DNA of 64,000 nucleotides from Allokutzneria sp. A3M-2-11 16 (GTDB lineage Bacteria; Actinomycetota; Actinomycetes; Mycobacteriales; Pseudonocardiaceae). Made by a program: the position numbers and the translations under genes. Positions 35,813-44,102 of this stretch are shown here, piece by piece. The notes beneath the pieces were generated by a model. That model was given only the letters and a program-made list of their open reading frames with translations. It was not told the origin of the DNA and did no database searches. The stretch lies in assembly GCF_024213555.1 (NCBI RefSeq), contig NZ_JANAVO010000003.1, positions 186,001 to 250,000 of the forward strand, read 5' to 3'. Position 1 is the stretch's first letter. The number at the start of each line of letters is the position of its first letter.

Positions 35813-36379
35813 CTATTCCTCGCTCGTCCCGGCCGAGCCCGGCATGGTCATCGCCGACAACGCGATCATCAACGGCACCACGCGCACCTCGGGCACCGTG
35901 TACTGGCCGCGGCCGCTGGACTGGAGCCAGCCGGACGCGGTGAGCTGGCGCAGGTGGTGGTAGATCTGCCCTGAGGTGCCCATGTCCTCGTGCTCCTGGA
36001 GCTGCGCCACGGTCCGCTCGCCGCGCACCACCTCCTGGAGCAGCCGCAGCCGCACCGGGTGGGCCAGCGCGCTGAACGCGTTGCTGAACTCCGCCCAGTC
36101 GTGCCGCAGCAGCACATGGGTGAACGCGCCCTGCTGCCATTCGTGGTACTCGCCGTCCGGCAGGGTCACGACGCCGGTGAACAGCACGCCGCCCGCCGGG
36201 GCCATCGCTGGCTGCTCGGCGAGGCGTTCCCGCAGCCCGCGCAGGGCCCAGAACGCCTCGGCCTCCAGGCTGCCGTCCGCCTCGTCACTCGGACGGGGGA
36301 ACTCCTCCAGCTTGGCCAGACGTGCTTCGACCTCGGCGAGGCGGGCCTCCAGGTGGAGGTAGCGCGCGTCGTCATCCAC
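35813..36379 (-). CDS. ArsR-family transcriptional regulator
   Basis: This 188-residue protein starts with a coiled-coil-like helix (LHLEARLAEVEARLAKLEEF). From about residue 95 it has an ArsR winged helix: FSALAHPVRLRLLQEVVRGERTVAQLQEHEDMGTSGQIYHHLRQLTASGWL. No metal-binding cysteines are seen, so it is not a classical arsenic or zinc sensor. GTG 36379 starts divergently from secA2. The palindrome ACGTACGCAAGTACGT lies seven bases upstream and is its likely operator. Confidence 0.87.
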   Translation of the reverse strand: MDDDARYLHLEARLAEVEARLAKLEEFPRPSDEADGSLEAEAFWALRGLRERLAEQPAMAPAGGVLFTGVVTLPDGEYHEWQQGAFTHVLLRHDWAEFSNAFSALAHPVRLRLLQEVVRGERTVAQLQEHEDMGTSGQIYHHLRQLTASGWLQSSGRGQYTVPEVRVVPLMIALSAMTMPGSAGTSEE

Positions 36380-36386
36380 AACTCAA

Positions 36387-36402
36387 ACGTACGCAAGTAC
36401 GT
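36387..36402. promoter_or_regulatory. Candidate ArsR operator between arsR-type gene and secA2
   Basis: ACGTAC (36387-36392) and GTACGT (36397-36402) form an inverted repeat with a four-base centre, extendable imperfectly to AAACGTAC/GTACGTGTTT. It fills most of the short divergent space between the ArsR-type gene and secA2, so binding could control both. Confidence 0.55.
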
Positions 36403-36435
36403 GTTTTTCAACAAACCGTAGATATGCTGGGTGGC

Positions 36436-38748
36436 ATGCGGGCATGGATACGCCGGTTCCTGCAGCGACCGGGAACCCTGGACCTCGCGCCCTACCGTCG
36501 GCTGCTCGGGCCGATCGGGGAGCGCGAGGACGCGGTGCGCGAACTCGACGACACCGAACTCACCGCCGCGGCCGAACAGCTGCGCCGGGACGACGGACGC
36601 GAGCTCGACCGCGCCGATGTGATCGAACTGTGCGCGCTGGGCCGGGAGATCGCCGACCGGCGGCTCGGCGAGCGGCTCTTCGACGTCCAGCTGCTCGGCG
36701 TGCAGGCCCTGCTCGCCGGGCACGTCGCCCAGATGGCGACCGGTGAGGGCAAGACGCTGACCGCCGCCGTCGCCGCCGCGGGCTACGCGTTGCGGGGGCG
36801 CCGGGTGCACGTGCTGACCGTGAACGACTACCTCGCCCGCCGCGACGCGGAGTGGATGGAGCCGATCTACACGCAGCTCGGCGTGACGGTCGGCTGGGTC
36901 AGCCAGAGCTCCACCCACGAGCAGCGCCGCGAGGCGTACTCCCGCGACGTCACCTACGTCGCGGTCAACGAGGCCGGTTTCGACTACCTGCGCGACGGGC
37001 TGTGCGGCTCCGAGGACGAGCGGGTGCAGCCGGAACCCGGGGTGGCCATCGTCGACGAGGCCGACTCGGTCATGGTCGACGAGGCGCGGGTGCCGCTGGT
37101 GCTCGCGGGCACCGTCGCCCCGGAGGACGCGGGCAACCCGAAGATCGTCCGCGTGGTCGGTTCGCTGCGCAAGGACCTGCACTACGAGACCGACGCCGAC
37201 GACCGCAACGTCCACCTCACCGAGCTGGGCAGCCAGGTCGTGGAGAAGGGGCTCGGCATCGACCTCTACGACGCCGACAACTTCCCCACGCTCGCGGCGG
37301 TCAACATCGCGCTGCACGCGCACGCGTTGCTGCACAAGGACATCGACTACATCGTCCGCGACGGCAAGGTGCAGTTGATCAGCGAGTCGCGCGGCCGCGT
37401 GCACCTGCGGCAGCGCTGGCCGGACGGTTTGCAGGCCGCCGTCGAGGCCAAGGAGACCGTCGCCGTGACCGAGAGCGGCGAGATCCTGGACAGCATCACC
37501 ATGCAGGGCTTCCTCCGCCGCTACCCGGTGCTCGCGGGCATGACCGGCACCGCGGTCGCCGTCGGCGAGCAGCTGCGGGAGTTCTACAAGCTGGAGATCG
37601 TGGCGATCCCGCCGAACGTGCCGTGCGTGCGCGAGGACGAGAAGGACCGCCTGTACACCACGGTGGAGCGCAAGGAGGACGCGCTCGTCGCCGAGATCGT
37701 CGAGCAGCACGCGAAGGGCCGCCCGGTCCTGGTCGGCACGCTCGACGTCTCCGAATCGGAGCGACTGGCGAAGCGGCTGCTCGCGGCCGAGGTGCCGTGC
37801 GCGGTGCTCAACGCCAAGAACGACGCCGAGGAAGCGGCGATCATCGCCGAGGCGGGCAGCTACGGCGCGGTGACCGTGTCCACGCAGATGGCCGGGCGCG
37901 GCACGGACATCCGCCTCGGCGGGCGCGACGCCGCCGACCACGAGCGGGTCGCCGAACTCGGTGGCCTCTACGTGATCGGCTCGGGCCGCTACCCCAGCAG
38001 CCGCCTCGACGACCAGCTGCGCGGCCGCGCCGGGCGGCAGGGCGATCCTGGTGGTTCGGTGTTCTTCACCAGCTTCCAGGACGAGCTCGTCCAGCACTAC
38101 GGCAAGGACGAGATCCCTTCTGCCGTCGAGGAAACCGCCGACGCGCTCACGGATTCGGGTGCGCAGCTCGCGGTCGACCACGCCCAGCGGGTCGCCGAGG
38201 GCGTGGTGATGGAGATCCACCGCAACACCTGGCGCTACCACCAGCTCATCGAGCACCAGCGCGCGCTGCTCAAGCAGTACCGCGAGAAGGTGATCGCCTC
38301 CGATGTCGCACTGGAGGGCTTGGAGGAGACCGCGCCGGACCGGGTGAAGGAGCTGCGCGAGACGGTCTCCGACGAGGTCCTCGCGCAGGTGGCGCGGCAG
38401 GTCGAGCTGTACCACCTGGACCAGCGGTGGGCGGAGCACCTGGCGTTCCTGACGGATCTGCGCGAGGGCATCCACCTGCACGCGCTGGCGCGGCAGAACC
38501 CGCTCGACGAGTTCCACCGCGCCGCCGTGCCCGCGTTCAACCGGCTGCGGTCGGAGGTGCGCGAGCGCTCGGCGGAGACCTTGGAGAAGGCCGAGGTCAC
38601 CGACGGCATCGACCTGGAGGCCGCCGGGGTGCGCAAGCCGAGCTCGACGTGGACCTACGTGGTGCACGACAACCCGTTCGGCTCCGAGGCCGAGCGCGCG
38701 ATGGGCTCGGTCGTCGCCATGCTGCGCGGCAAGAAGCGCCGCCGCTAG
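36436..38748 (+). CDS. secA2: Accessory preprotein translocase ATPase SecA2
   Basis: This SecA-family motor of about 770 residues has Walker A MATGEGKTL near residue 102, the DEADSVMVDEA Walker B region, the preprotein cross-linking region, STQMAGRGTDIRLGG and QLRGRAGRQGDPG. It is shorter than housekeeping SecA and lacks the C-terminal zinc-binding tail, as accessory SecA2 proteins do. These export a subset of proteins in actinobacteria. The start is ATG 36436 (MRAWIRRFLQRPG) or ATG 36424, four codons earlier. No SecY2 or accessory export genes lie beside it. Confidence 0.93.
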   Translation: MRAWIRRFLQRPGTLDLAPYRRLLGPIGEREDAVRELDDTELTAAAEQLRRDDGRELDRADVIELCALGREIADRRLGERLFDVQLLGVQALLAGHVAQMATGEGKTLTAAVAAAGYALRGRRVHVLTVNDYLARRDAEWMEPIYTQLGVTVGWVSQSSTHEQRREAYSRDVTYVAVNEAGFDYLRDGLCGSEDERVQPEPGVAIVDEADSVMVDEARVPLVLAGTVAPEDAGNPKIVRVVGSLRKDLHYETDADDRNVHLTELGSQVVEKGLGIDLYDADNFPTLAAVNIALHAHALLHKDIDYIVRDGKVQLISESRGRVHLRQRWPDGLQAAVEAKETVAVTESGEILDSITMQGFLRRYPVLAGMTGTAVAVGEQLREFYKLEIVAIPPNVPCVREDEKDRLYTTVERKEDALVAEIVEQHAKGRPVLVGTLDVSESERLAKRLLAAEVPCAVLNAKNDAEEAAIIAEAGSYGAVTVSTQMAGRGTDIRLGGRDAADHERVAELGGLYVIGSGRYPSSRLDDQLRGRAGRQGDPGGSVFFTSFQDELVQHYGKDEIPSAVEETADALTDSGAQLAVDHAQRVAEGVVMEIHRNTWRYHQLIEHQRALLKQYREKVIASDVALEGLEETAPDRVKELRETVSDEVLAQVARQVELYHLDQRWAEHLAFLTDLREGIHLHALARQNPLDEFHRAAVPAFNRLRSEVRERSAETLEKAEVTDGIDLEAAGVRKPSSTWTYVVHDNPFGSEAERAMGSVVAMLRGKKRRR

Positions 38749-38764
38749 TCCCGCGGGTTCGCCG

Positions 38765-38876
38765 GTCTTCAAGTACCCCCGACCCCGGTCCCAGCCGTCT
38801 CAAACCGCCCCCAACCCGACGCGAGGTTGGGGGCGGTTTGAGACCGTTTTCGGTGGGGTCGGGGGTACTTGAAGAC
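38765..38876. repeat. GTCTTCAAGTAC palindromic repeat, full copy (R3)
   Basis: This 112-base, nearly perfect palindrome has outer arms GTCTTCAAGTACCCCCGACC / GGTCGGGGGTACTTGAAGAC and inner arms GTCTCAAACCGCCCCCAACC / GGTTGGGGGCGGTTTGAGAC. It fills the gap between the convergent secA2 and Rieske genes and could terminate both. Confidence 0.9.
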
Positions 38877-38887
38877 GCCCCAACCGC

Positions 38888-39310
38888 CTAGGCCAGGACG
38901 ACCTGGTCTTTTTCGACCTTCACGGCGACGGTCTTGAGGCCGGATTTGGCCGGGCCGCCGGTGACGGAGCCGCTCGCGGCGTCGAAGGTGCTGCCGTGCA
39001 GCGGGCACTTGATCGTGCTGCCGGTGGGCGGCTGCACCGTCGCGCCCGCGTGCGGACAGGTCGGGTCGTAGCCCTTGACCTCGGTCGCGCTGGTCCGCAC
39101 CAGCAGCACCTTGCGCCCGCCCGCGTCGACCAGCTTGCCCCCGCCGACCGGCACGTCGGCGAGCGCGGCTAGCGGCCCGGCGGGCGCGGTCGTCGGTTGC
39201 CGCGGCGCGCTGCTGGGCTGCTGCTGGGTGGGCTGTCCGCCGCACGCGGCGAGCGCGCAGGGCAGGGCGAGACCGGTCGCGGCGAGGACGTTGCGGCGCG
39301 TGGTGGGCAC
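38888..39310 (-). CDS. Tat-exported Rieske 2Fe-2S lipoprotein-like protein
   Basis: This 140-residue protein has a twin-arginine signal (TTRRNVLAATGLALPCALAACGG, with a lipobox-like LAAC) followed by a Pro/Gln-rich linker and a Rieske domain with the two cluster-binding boxes CPHAGATV and CPLHGSTFD. It probably carries electrons on the outer face of the membrane; the partner is unknown. GTG 39310 is chosen because GGAGGT lies six bases before it; an ATG four codons upstream overlaps that binding site. Confidence 0.9.
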   Translation of the reverse strand: MPTTRRNVLAATGLALPCALAACGGQPTQQQPSSAPRQPTTAPAGPLAALADVPVGGGKLVDAGGRKVLLVRTSATEVKGYDPTCPHAGATVQPPTGSTIKCPLHGSTFDAASGSVTGGPAKSGLKTVAVKVEKDQVVLA

Positions 39311-39436
39311 GGGTACCTCCATCGGTTCGGGTAACCCTGCACTACGGACGCGTGCGTCGCTTGGTTCAGCCGAGCCGATTCGGGTTATCACTGGGGAGCC
39401 AGAAACCCGAGCAACGCGAAAGTGGTGCAACCGGTC

Positions 39437-39697
39437 ATGAAGCTGCTGTTCACCCCGGCCAGGATGCTCGCGGGAGTCCTCGGTGGCGTCGCCGCCAGCG
39501 CCGCGTCCGGCCAGATCTGGAAACTGGTCTCCGGGAGCAAGGAGGCGCCCGACGCCACCGACCGCGACCACAGCTGGGGCGAGGTGATCGCCGCGGCCGC
39601 TCTCCAGGGCGCGGTGTTCGCCGTGGTCAAGGCCGCGATCGACCGGGGGAGCGCGGTCGCCTACCACCGCGCCACCGGGGAGTGGCCGGAGAAGTAA
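39437..39697 (+). CDS. DUF4235 small membrane protein
   Basis: This 86-residue protein has one clear hydrophobic segment near the start (LAGVLGGVAASAASGQIW), KLVSGSKEAPDATDRDHSW, and a second (VIAAAALQGAVFAVVKAAID). This matches the actinobacterial DUF4235 family, which has no known function. ATG 39437 is used. It is divergent from the Rieske gene and followed after 33 bases by an SDR gene. Confidence 0.85.
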   Translation: MKLLFTPARMLAGVLGGVAASAASGQIWKLVSGSKEAPDATDRDHSWGEVIAAAALQGAVFAVVKAAIDRGSAVAYHRATGEWPEK

Positions 39698-39730
39698 CAC
39701 CCGGCCCGCGCGGTTGGGCATGCTGGAGGC

Positions 39731-40630
39731 ATGACCAAGACGCGCTGGACCGCCGATCAGATCCCGGACCAGGAGGGCAGGACCTTCGTGGTGACGGGCG
39801 CGAACAGCGGCCTCGGCTACGAGACCGCCCGCGCCCTCGCCGCGAAGGGCGCCCGCGTCGTGCTGACCGCGCGCAACGCCGAACGGGGCCGCGCGGCGCT
39901 GGCCAAGCTCCGGGTGGAGTACCCCAACGCGAACCTGGAGCTGGCCTCGCTCGACCTGGCCGACCTGGACTCGGTGCGCGCCTTCGCGGGCGGGCTCGAC
40001 GAGCCGGTGGACGTCCTGGTCAACAACGCGGGCGTGATGATGCCGCCGCGCACGCTGACCAAGCAGGGCTTCGAATCCCAGTTCGCCACCAACCACCTCG
40101 GCCACTTCGCGCTGACCGGCCTGCTGCTGGAGCGCATCCGTTCACGCGTGGTCACCGTGACCTCCGGCCTGCACCGGCGCGGCACCATCCAGTTCGACGA
40201 CCTCACCGGTTCGCGGGTCTACTCGCCCGTTGACGCGTACGCGCAATCCAAGCTCGCGAACGTGTTCTTCGCGCTCGAGCTCGATCGGCGGGTGCGGGCG
40301 GCGGGGTCTTCATTGGTGAGTGCGTACGCGCATCCCGGGTATTCGGCCACGAATCTTCAGTCCAGTGGTCCTACGGGATTGTTGAACCTGCTGATGAAAC
40401 CGGCCAATTTGTTGGTCGCGCAGAGTGCGGAGCAGGGGGCGTTGCCGCAGTTGTACGCGGCTACGGCGGGGGATGTTGTTGGCGGAGACTTCTTCGGGCC
40501 TGATGGGTTGGGGGAGATGCGGGGATATCCGAAACGGGTGCAGCCGGTTGCTGGGGCTCTGGATGTGGAGACTGCCGGGCGGCTGTGGGCGGTTTCGGAG
40601 GAGTTGACCGGGGTGTCGTATTCGTTTTGA
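39731..40630 (+). CDS. Short-chain dehydrogenase/reductase
   Basis: This 299-residue SDR has the cofactor motif TGANSGLG (residues 21-28), NNAGVMMPP, and an active-site pair in YAQSKLAN (YxxxK). The catalytic serine lies in VTVTSGLH. It resembles the protochlorophyllide-reductase-like/retinol-dehydrogenase-like group that uses NADPH; the substrate is unknown. The 3' third uses more AT-rich codons than the 5' part. It is convergent with another SDR across repeat R4. Confidence 0.88.
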   Translation: MTKTRWTADQIPDQEGRTFVVTGANSGLGYETARALAAKGARVVLTARNAERGRAALAKLRVEYPNANLELASLDLADLDSVRAFAGGLDEPVDVLVNNAGVMMPPRTLTKQGFESQFATNHLGHFALTGLLLERIRSRVVTVTSGLHRRGTIQFDDLTGSRVYSPVDAYAQSKLANVFFALELDRRVRAAGSSLVSAYAHPGYSATNLQSSGPTGLLNLLMKPANLLVAQSAEQGALPQLYAATAGDVVGGDFFGPDGLGEMRGYPKRVQPVAGALDVETAGRLWAVSEELTGVSYSF

Positions 40631-40666
40631 GCGCTTTGGGTTTCCAGCTCGCGCCGTAGTCGGCCT

Positions 40667-40785
40667 GTCTTCAAGACCACCAAACCCCGGCTGCCACGGT
40701 CGCTAACCGCGCCGTACCCCCGCCCCGCGGCGAGGTTGGGTGCGGTTAGCGATGGTTGTAACCGGGGTTGGGGGTACTTGAAGAC
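40667..40785. repeat. GTCTTCAAG palindromic repeat, full copy (R4)
   Basis: This 119-base imperfect palindrome starts GTCTTCAAGACCACCAAACC and ends GGTTGGGGGTACTTGAAGAC, with inner arms GGTCGCTAACCGC / GCGGTTAGCGATGG. The left terminus is mutated (AAGACC instead of AAGTAC). It lies between two convergent SDR genes. Confidence 0.85.
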
Positions 40786-40802
40786 ATCCGAACTCGCGGG
40801 GG

Positions 40803-41567
40803 CTAGTCGAGCTTCTTCTGGAGTTCGCGCATTCCGGCGAGCCAGTGGTCGGTGTCCACGCCGCGGTGCGCGTAGTACTTGGCGACCTCGGCGTGCGGCA
40901 GGATCAGGAACTGGCCGTTGCCCAGGGCGTCCACCGTGACCCGCGCGACCTCCTCCGCCTCCAACGCGTTCGGCTTGAGCAACAGTTCGCCCATCCGCCC
41001 GGTGTTCTCGATCATGTCGGTGCGCACTCCTTGTGGGCACAAGCACTGCACGGTGATGCCGCGGTGCCCGTAGGTCGCCGACATCCACTCCGCGAAGCTG
41101 AACGCGGCGTGCTTGCTCACCGAGTACGGGGCCGCCCCCAGGGACATGAGCATCCCCGCCGCGGACACCGTGCTCAGGAAGTGGCCGCGCCCCCTCTCCA
41201 ACCACGGCCCCACCAGCAGCCGGGCGGCGCGCACGTGCGACATGACGTTGACCTGCCACGCCCGCTCCCACTCGCCCTCCGCCGCCTCCGGCCCGCCGAT
41301 CGGCGCGATCCCCGCGTTCGCGCAGTACAGGTCGATCTCGCCGAGCGCCTCACGGGCCTGCGCGATCACCCGCTCAACGCCTTCCTCCGACGCGGCGTCC
41401 CCGGGCGCGGCCGTACCGCCGACCTCTTCAGCCACCGCGTGCGCGGCGTTGGCGTCCAGGTCGTTCACCACGACCCGGGCACCGCGCGTGGCCAGCTCCC
41501 GCACCAACGCCGCGCCGATCCCGTTCCCGCCGCCGGTGACGACCACCCCTGCCCCGTCGAGCTGCAT
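40803..41567 (-). CDS. Short-chain dehydrogenase/reductase
   Basis: This 254-residue SDR has TGGGNGIG (residues 10-17), CANAGIAPIGG in place of NNAG, the catalytic-serine segment STVSAAG and YSVSKHAAF (YxxxK). An aspartate after the second strand (VVNDLD) suggests NAD(H) preference. The substrate is unknown. ATG 41567 has GGAG eight bases upstream; the frame stays open further up without a better start. Confidence 0.88.
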   Translation of the reverse strand: MQLDGAGVVVTGGGNGIGAALVRELATRGARVVVNDLDANAAHAVAEEVGGTAAPGDAASEEGVERVIAQAREALGEIDLYCANAGIAPIGGPEAAEGEWERAWQVNVMSHVRAARLLVGPWLERGRGHFLSTVSAAGMLMSLGAAPYSVSKHAAFSFAEWMSATYGHRGITVQCLCPQGVRTDMIENTGRMGELLLKPNALEAEEVARVTVDALGNGQFLILPHAEVAKYYAHRGVDTDHWLAGMRELQKKLD

Positions 41568-41708
41568 CCTCGTTGCTCCTTCCGGACGAACTTCTTTGCG
41601 GTGGACGTGCATGGCGGCGTGGAAAGTGTCCCCCGTCTGCCTGCAATCCGGTATCTGGGTGGGCGCCACCAACCCAGTCCACAGTGGACAATGCGGCTAG
41701 TGCGGGAC

Positions 41709-43535
41709 CTAGTCGTCCAGGAGGCGCAGATGTTCGCGCGCGATCTCGCTCTGCTCTGGCACACCGAAGTTCAGAGCGCGGAGGAAGGCGGCGCGAGCGC
41801 CCTCCACATCACAATGGCGGAGGCACAGGAGCCCCATGTTGTTCATGGCCAACGCGGCCTGCTCGGGGGAGCCCGACTCGCTTGCGCGCTGGTAGGCGTC
41901 GTGCGCCCCCTGCGCGTCTCCTTGAGCGGCGAGGACCATGCCGAGGTTGTTCAACGCCATCGCGGCTGCCTCGGGGCGACCGGAAGCGGCTGCGCGGTGG
42001 AAAGCGGCGCACGCGGCGGCCGTATCGCCCTGCTTGTCGAGGAGCACGCCGAGGCTGTTCATCGCCCACGGAGCCCAACGCGGGTGCCCGGAATCGACAA
42101 CCCGCCGGTACGCGGCTCGCGCGCCGGGCACGTCATCGGCGCGGTCGAGCACGTAGCCGAGGTTGAGCGCAGCCTCGGGGGCCCGGTCGGCGTGGCCGGA
42201 GTCGGCGGCCTGTTGCAGTGCGAACCGGGCGCCGCGCACATCGCCGATCCGGTCGAGGAGAAGCCCGAGGTTGATCGAAGCCCAAGGCGCGTAGTCGGGG
42301 TGACCGGAGCTGATGGCGCGTAGATATGACCGCCGCGCGCGGCCGATGTCGCCCTTTGCGTCCAGCAGCATGCCGAGGTTGTTCATCGCGCACGGCGCCG
42401 CGTCGGGGTGACGGGTGTCGATGGCCTGCTGGAAGAGTCGACGCGCGCCGTCGATGTCGTTCCGCTGCTTAGCTAGCAAGCCCGCCAGGTGGTTCAAGGC
42501 CCACGGCGCGTGGTCAGGGTGGCCGGAGTCGATGGCGCACTGGAAAGCGGCGGTCGCGCCGTCGAAGTCGCCTTGTTCGCGGAGCAACGCGCCGAGGCAG
42601 AGCGCGGCGTGCGGTGATATCTCCTGGTCTCCCATGTCGATGGCCCGCTGGTAGGCGGAGTGCGCGCCGACGACATCGCCCTCCTCCGAGAGCTGGGCTC
42701 CTAACAGGAAGGCTGCCTTCGGCGCGGCGCTGCGGTCACCGGTGTCGATCACGTACTCGTACGCGTCCTTGGTGGCTCGCAGCGTGAGCCGGGCGGATTC
42801 TCCGTCGAACGCGGGATTCCTGGTCAGGCTCAGGAGCGCGACGGTGTCGGTGCCGCTCTGCTGCGGGCGCGGCAGGTTGCGCGCGAGCATGGCCTGGAGC
42901 AGCGGGTGGTAGAGATCGCCGACGGGAAGCAGTGGGCCGGAGGTGGCCAACCCGTTGCGCAGCAGGGCGATCAGCTCGCCGGTGAAGGCGGTGTTGCGCT
43001 CGCCGGGCGGCGCCTGAGCGGCCTGGTTAGGCGGAGCGGAGGTGAGCGTGTACGAGCCCCGCACCCGGATCTGCCCGGCGACGAGCGATTCGGTGTCCGC
43101 CATGGCGTTGATGGCGGTGCCGGAGAAGCAGCAGTCGAGGACCACGAGCTTGGAGTCCGCTGGGCTGTCGAGCTGGATCCGCCGGAGCCACGAGAACGGC
43201 AGCGCGGTGGACCAGACGTGATCGGGATCGGTGCCCGGCAACGCGAGGTAGAGGTCGCCGTTGTCGTCGACGAGGCCGTGCCCGGCATAGTAGAGCAGCT
43301 GCACGTCGCCGGTGGCTCTGGCGATCTTCGTAAGCGCGGGCCCGATGCCGAGGTCGGCGTCGAGGAAGGTGTGCACCCGCGCGGGGTCGAAGCCGCCGTA
43401 CTCGGGGTGGGCGAGCACGGCGGCGAGGTCGGTGATGTTGTTCGCGACGGCGTCGAGCGCGCGCAGTTCGGTGTGCTGGTGGTTCGCGGTGCCCAGCAGG
43501 ATGGCCGAGGACGTCCGGCGGTCGGGGAGGCGCAC
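41709..43535 (-). CDS. Caspase-like peptidase with TPR repeats
   Basis: This 608-residue protein has an N-terminal caspase-type (C14) domain (residues 8-250) with the catalytic histidine in YYAGHG (His 86) and cysteine in DCCFSG (probably Cys 136). From about 260 to 600 it carries roughly ten tandem 36-residue TPR units, such as GDIGRARRSYLRAISSGHPD. Caspase-plus-repeat proteins act as cell-suicide effectors in bacterial conflict systems. It starts 10 bases after the EACC1 gene, with which it forms an operon. Confidence 0.9.
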   Translation of the reverse strand: MRLPDRRTSSAILLGTANHQHTELRALDAVANNITDLAAVLAHPEYGGFDPARVHTFLDADLGIGPALTKIARATGDVQLLYYAGHGLVDDNGDLYLALPGTDPDHVWSTALPFSWLRRIQLDSPADSKLVVLDCCFSGTAINAMADTESLVAGQIRVRGSYTLTSAPPNQAAQAPPGERNTAFTGELIALLRNGLATSGPLLPVGDLYHPLLQAMLARNLPRPQQSGTDTVALLSLTRNPAFDGESARLTLRATKDAYEYVIDTGDRSAAPKAAFLLGAQLSEEGDVVGAHSAYQRAIDMGDQEISPHAALCLGALLREQGDFDGATAAFQCAIDSGHPDHAPWALNHLAGLLAKQRNDIDGARRLFQQAIDTRHPDAAPCAMNNLGMLLDAKGDIGRARRSYLRAISSGHPDYAPWASINLGLLLDRIGDVRGARFALQQAADSGHADRAPEAALNLGYVLDRADDVPGARAAYRRVVDSGHPRWAPWAMNSLGVLLDKQGDTAAACAAFHRAAASGRPEAAAMALNNLGMVLAAQGDAQGAHDAYQRASESGSPEQAALAMNNMGLLCLRHCDVEGARAAFLRALNFGVPEQSEIAREHLRLLDD

Positions 43536-43545
43536 GGGGCGGGGG

Positions 43546-43899
43546 CTACTTGCCGCCGTCGGCCTGTTCGATGGCGTGCCGGGCCGCTCGCATCGCGTCG
43601 TCGGCGGGGACGCCCTTGCCGTCGATCACGACCTTGTGGCCGTCCGGGGTGTGGATGGTGATCTTCACATCGGCGCGGCGCTGTTTCAGGTAGGTCCGCA
43701 CCGAGCTGGTGAGCACGGTCATCCCGCCGGAGGCGAGCATCAGCAGGATGGCGTCGGCGAGCGCGCCCATCTCGCCCTTGGCGGGAACGGCGGTGGCCAG
43801 CCGCGGCGGGCCCAGTTCGTCCTCGCGGCGCAGCCAGGCGAGCAGCGACCTCAGCTCGGCGGCCGTGTCGCCGCCCTCGACGGTGATCCGGACGTCCAC
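43546..43899 (-). CDS. EACC1-like effector-associated protein
   Basis: This 117-residue protein has the layout of effector-associated constant component 1 (EACC1). There is an N-terminal alpha/beta part (VDVRITVEGGDTAAELRSLLAWLRRE), a hydrophobic helix (MGALADAILLMLASGGMTVL) and a C-terminal strand pair (DVKITIHTPDGHKVVIDGKG). EACC1 genes are typically encoded beside effectors such as caspases in actinobacterial conflict systems. GTG 43899 has AGGGGG five bases upstream; GTG 43905 is possible. The hydrophobic helix suggests membrane contact or oligomer formation. Confidence 0.82.
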   Translation of the reverse strand: MDVRITVEGGDTAAELRSLLAWLRREDELGPPRLATAVPAKGEMGALADAILLMLASGGMTVLTSSVRTYLKQRRADVKITIHTPDGHKVVIDGKGVPADDAMRAARHAIEQADGGK

Positions 43900-44028
43900 C
43901 TGCACCCCCTTGAAAGAGCAGCAGGCTATCCGGCGGGGTGCGACCGCGAATCCGGCTTTGGGGAATCGCCTGAGAGCCTGTCCGCTTGACTGGTGCGGCC
44001 CGGTGGGGAATCCTCTCGTCCATCCCGG

Positions 44029-44044
44029 CTGTAAAGGTTTCCAG
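44029..44044. promoter_or_regulatory. LacI-type operator 1
   Basis: CTGTAAAGGTTTCCAG is an imperfect LacI-family palindrome, 35 bases upstream of a near-identical site and 74 bases before the LacI gene start. Confidence 0.65.
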
Positions 44045-44063
44045 TTCACCCGATCGGCGTGGA

Positions 44064-44079
44064 CTGTAAACGTTTCCAG
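44064..44079. promoter_or_regulatory. LacI-type operator 2
   Basis: CTGTAAACGTTTCCAG has the central AAACGTTT typical of LacI-family operators. It lies 24 bases before the LacI gene. The two sites suggest autoregulation and control of the catabolic operon that follows. Confidence 0.75.
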
Positions 44080-44102
44080 TTTCCCGGCGACCGGAGGGTG
44101 GC

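Noticed and set aside
36166-38772. Long minus-strand frame opposite secA2
   Set aside because: It is antisense to a complete SecA2 with all motor motifs and has no recognisable domain itself.
43900-44049. N-terminal extension of the EACC1-like protein
   Set aside because: Fifty extra codons would cover the LacI operator region and show no conserved features. GTG 43899 has a proper binding site.
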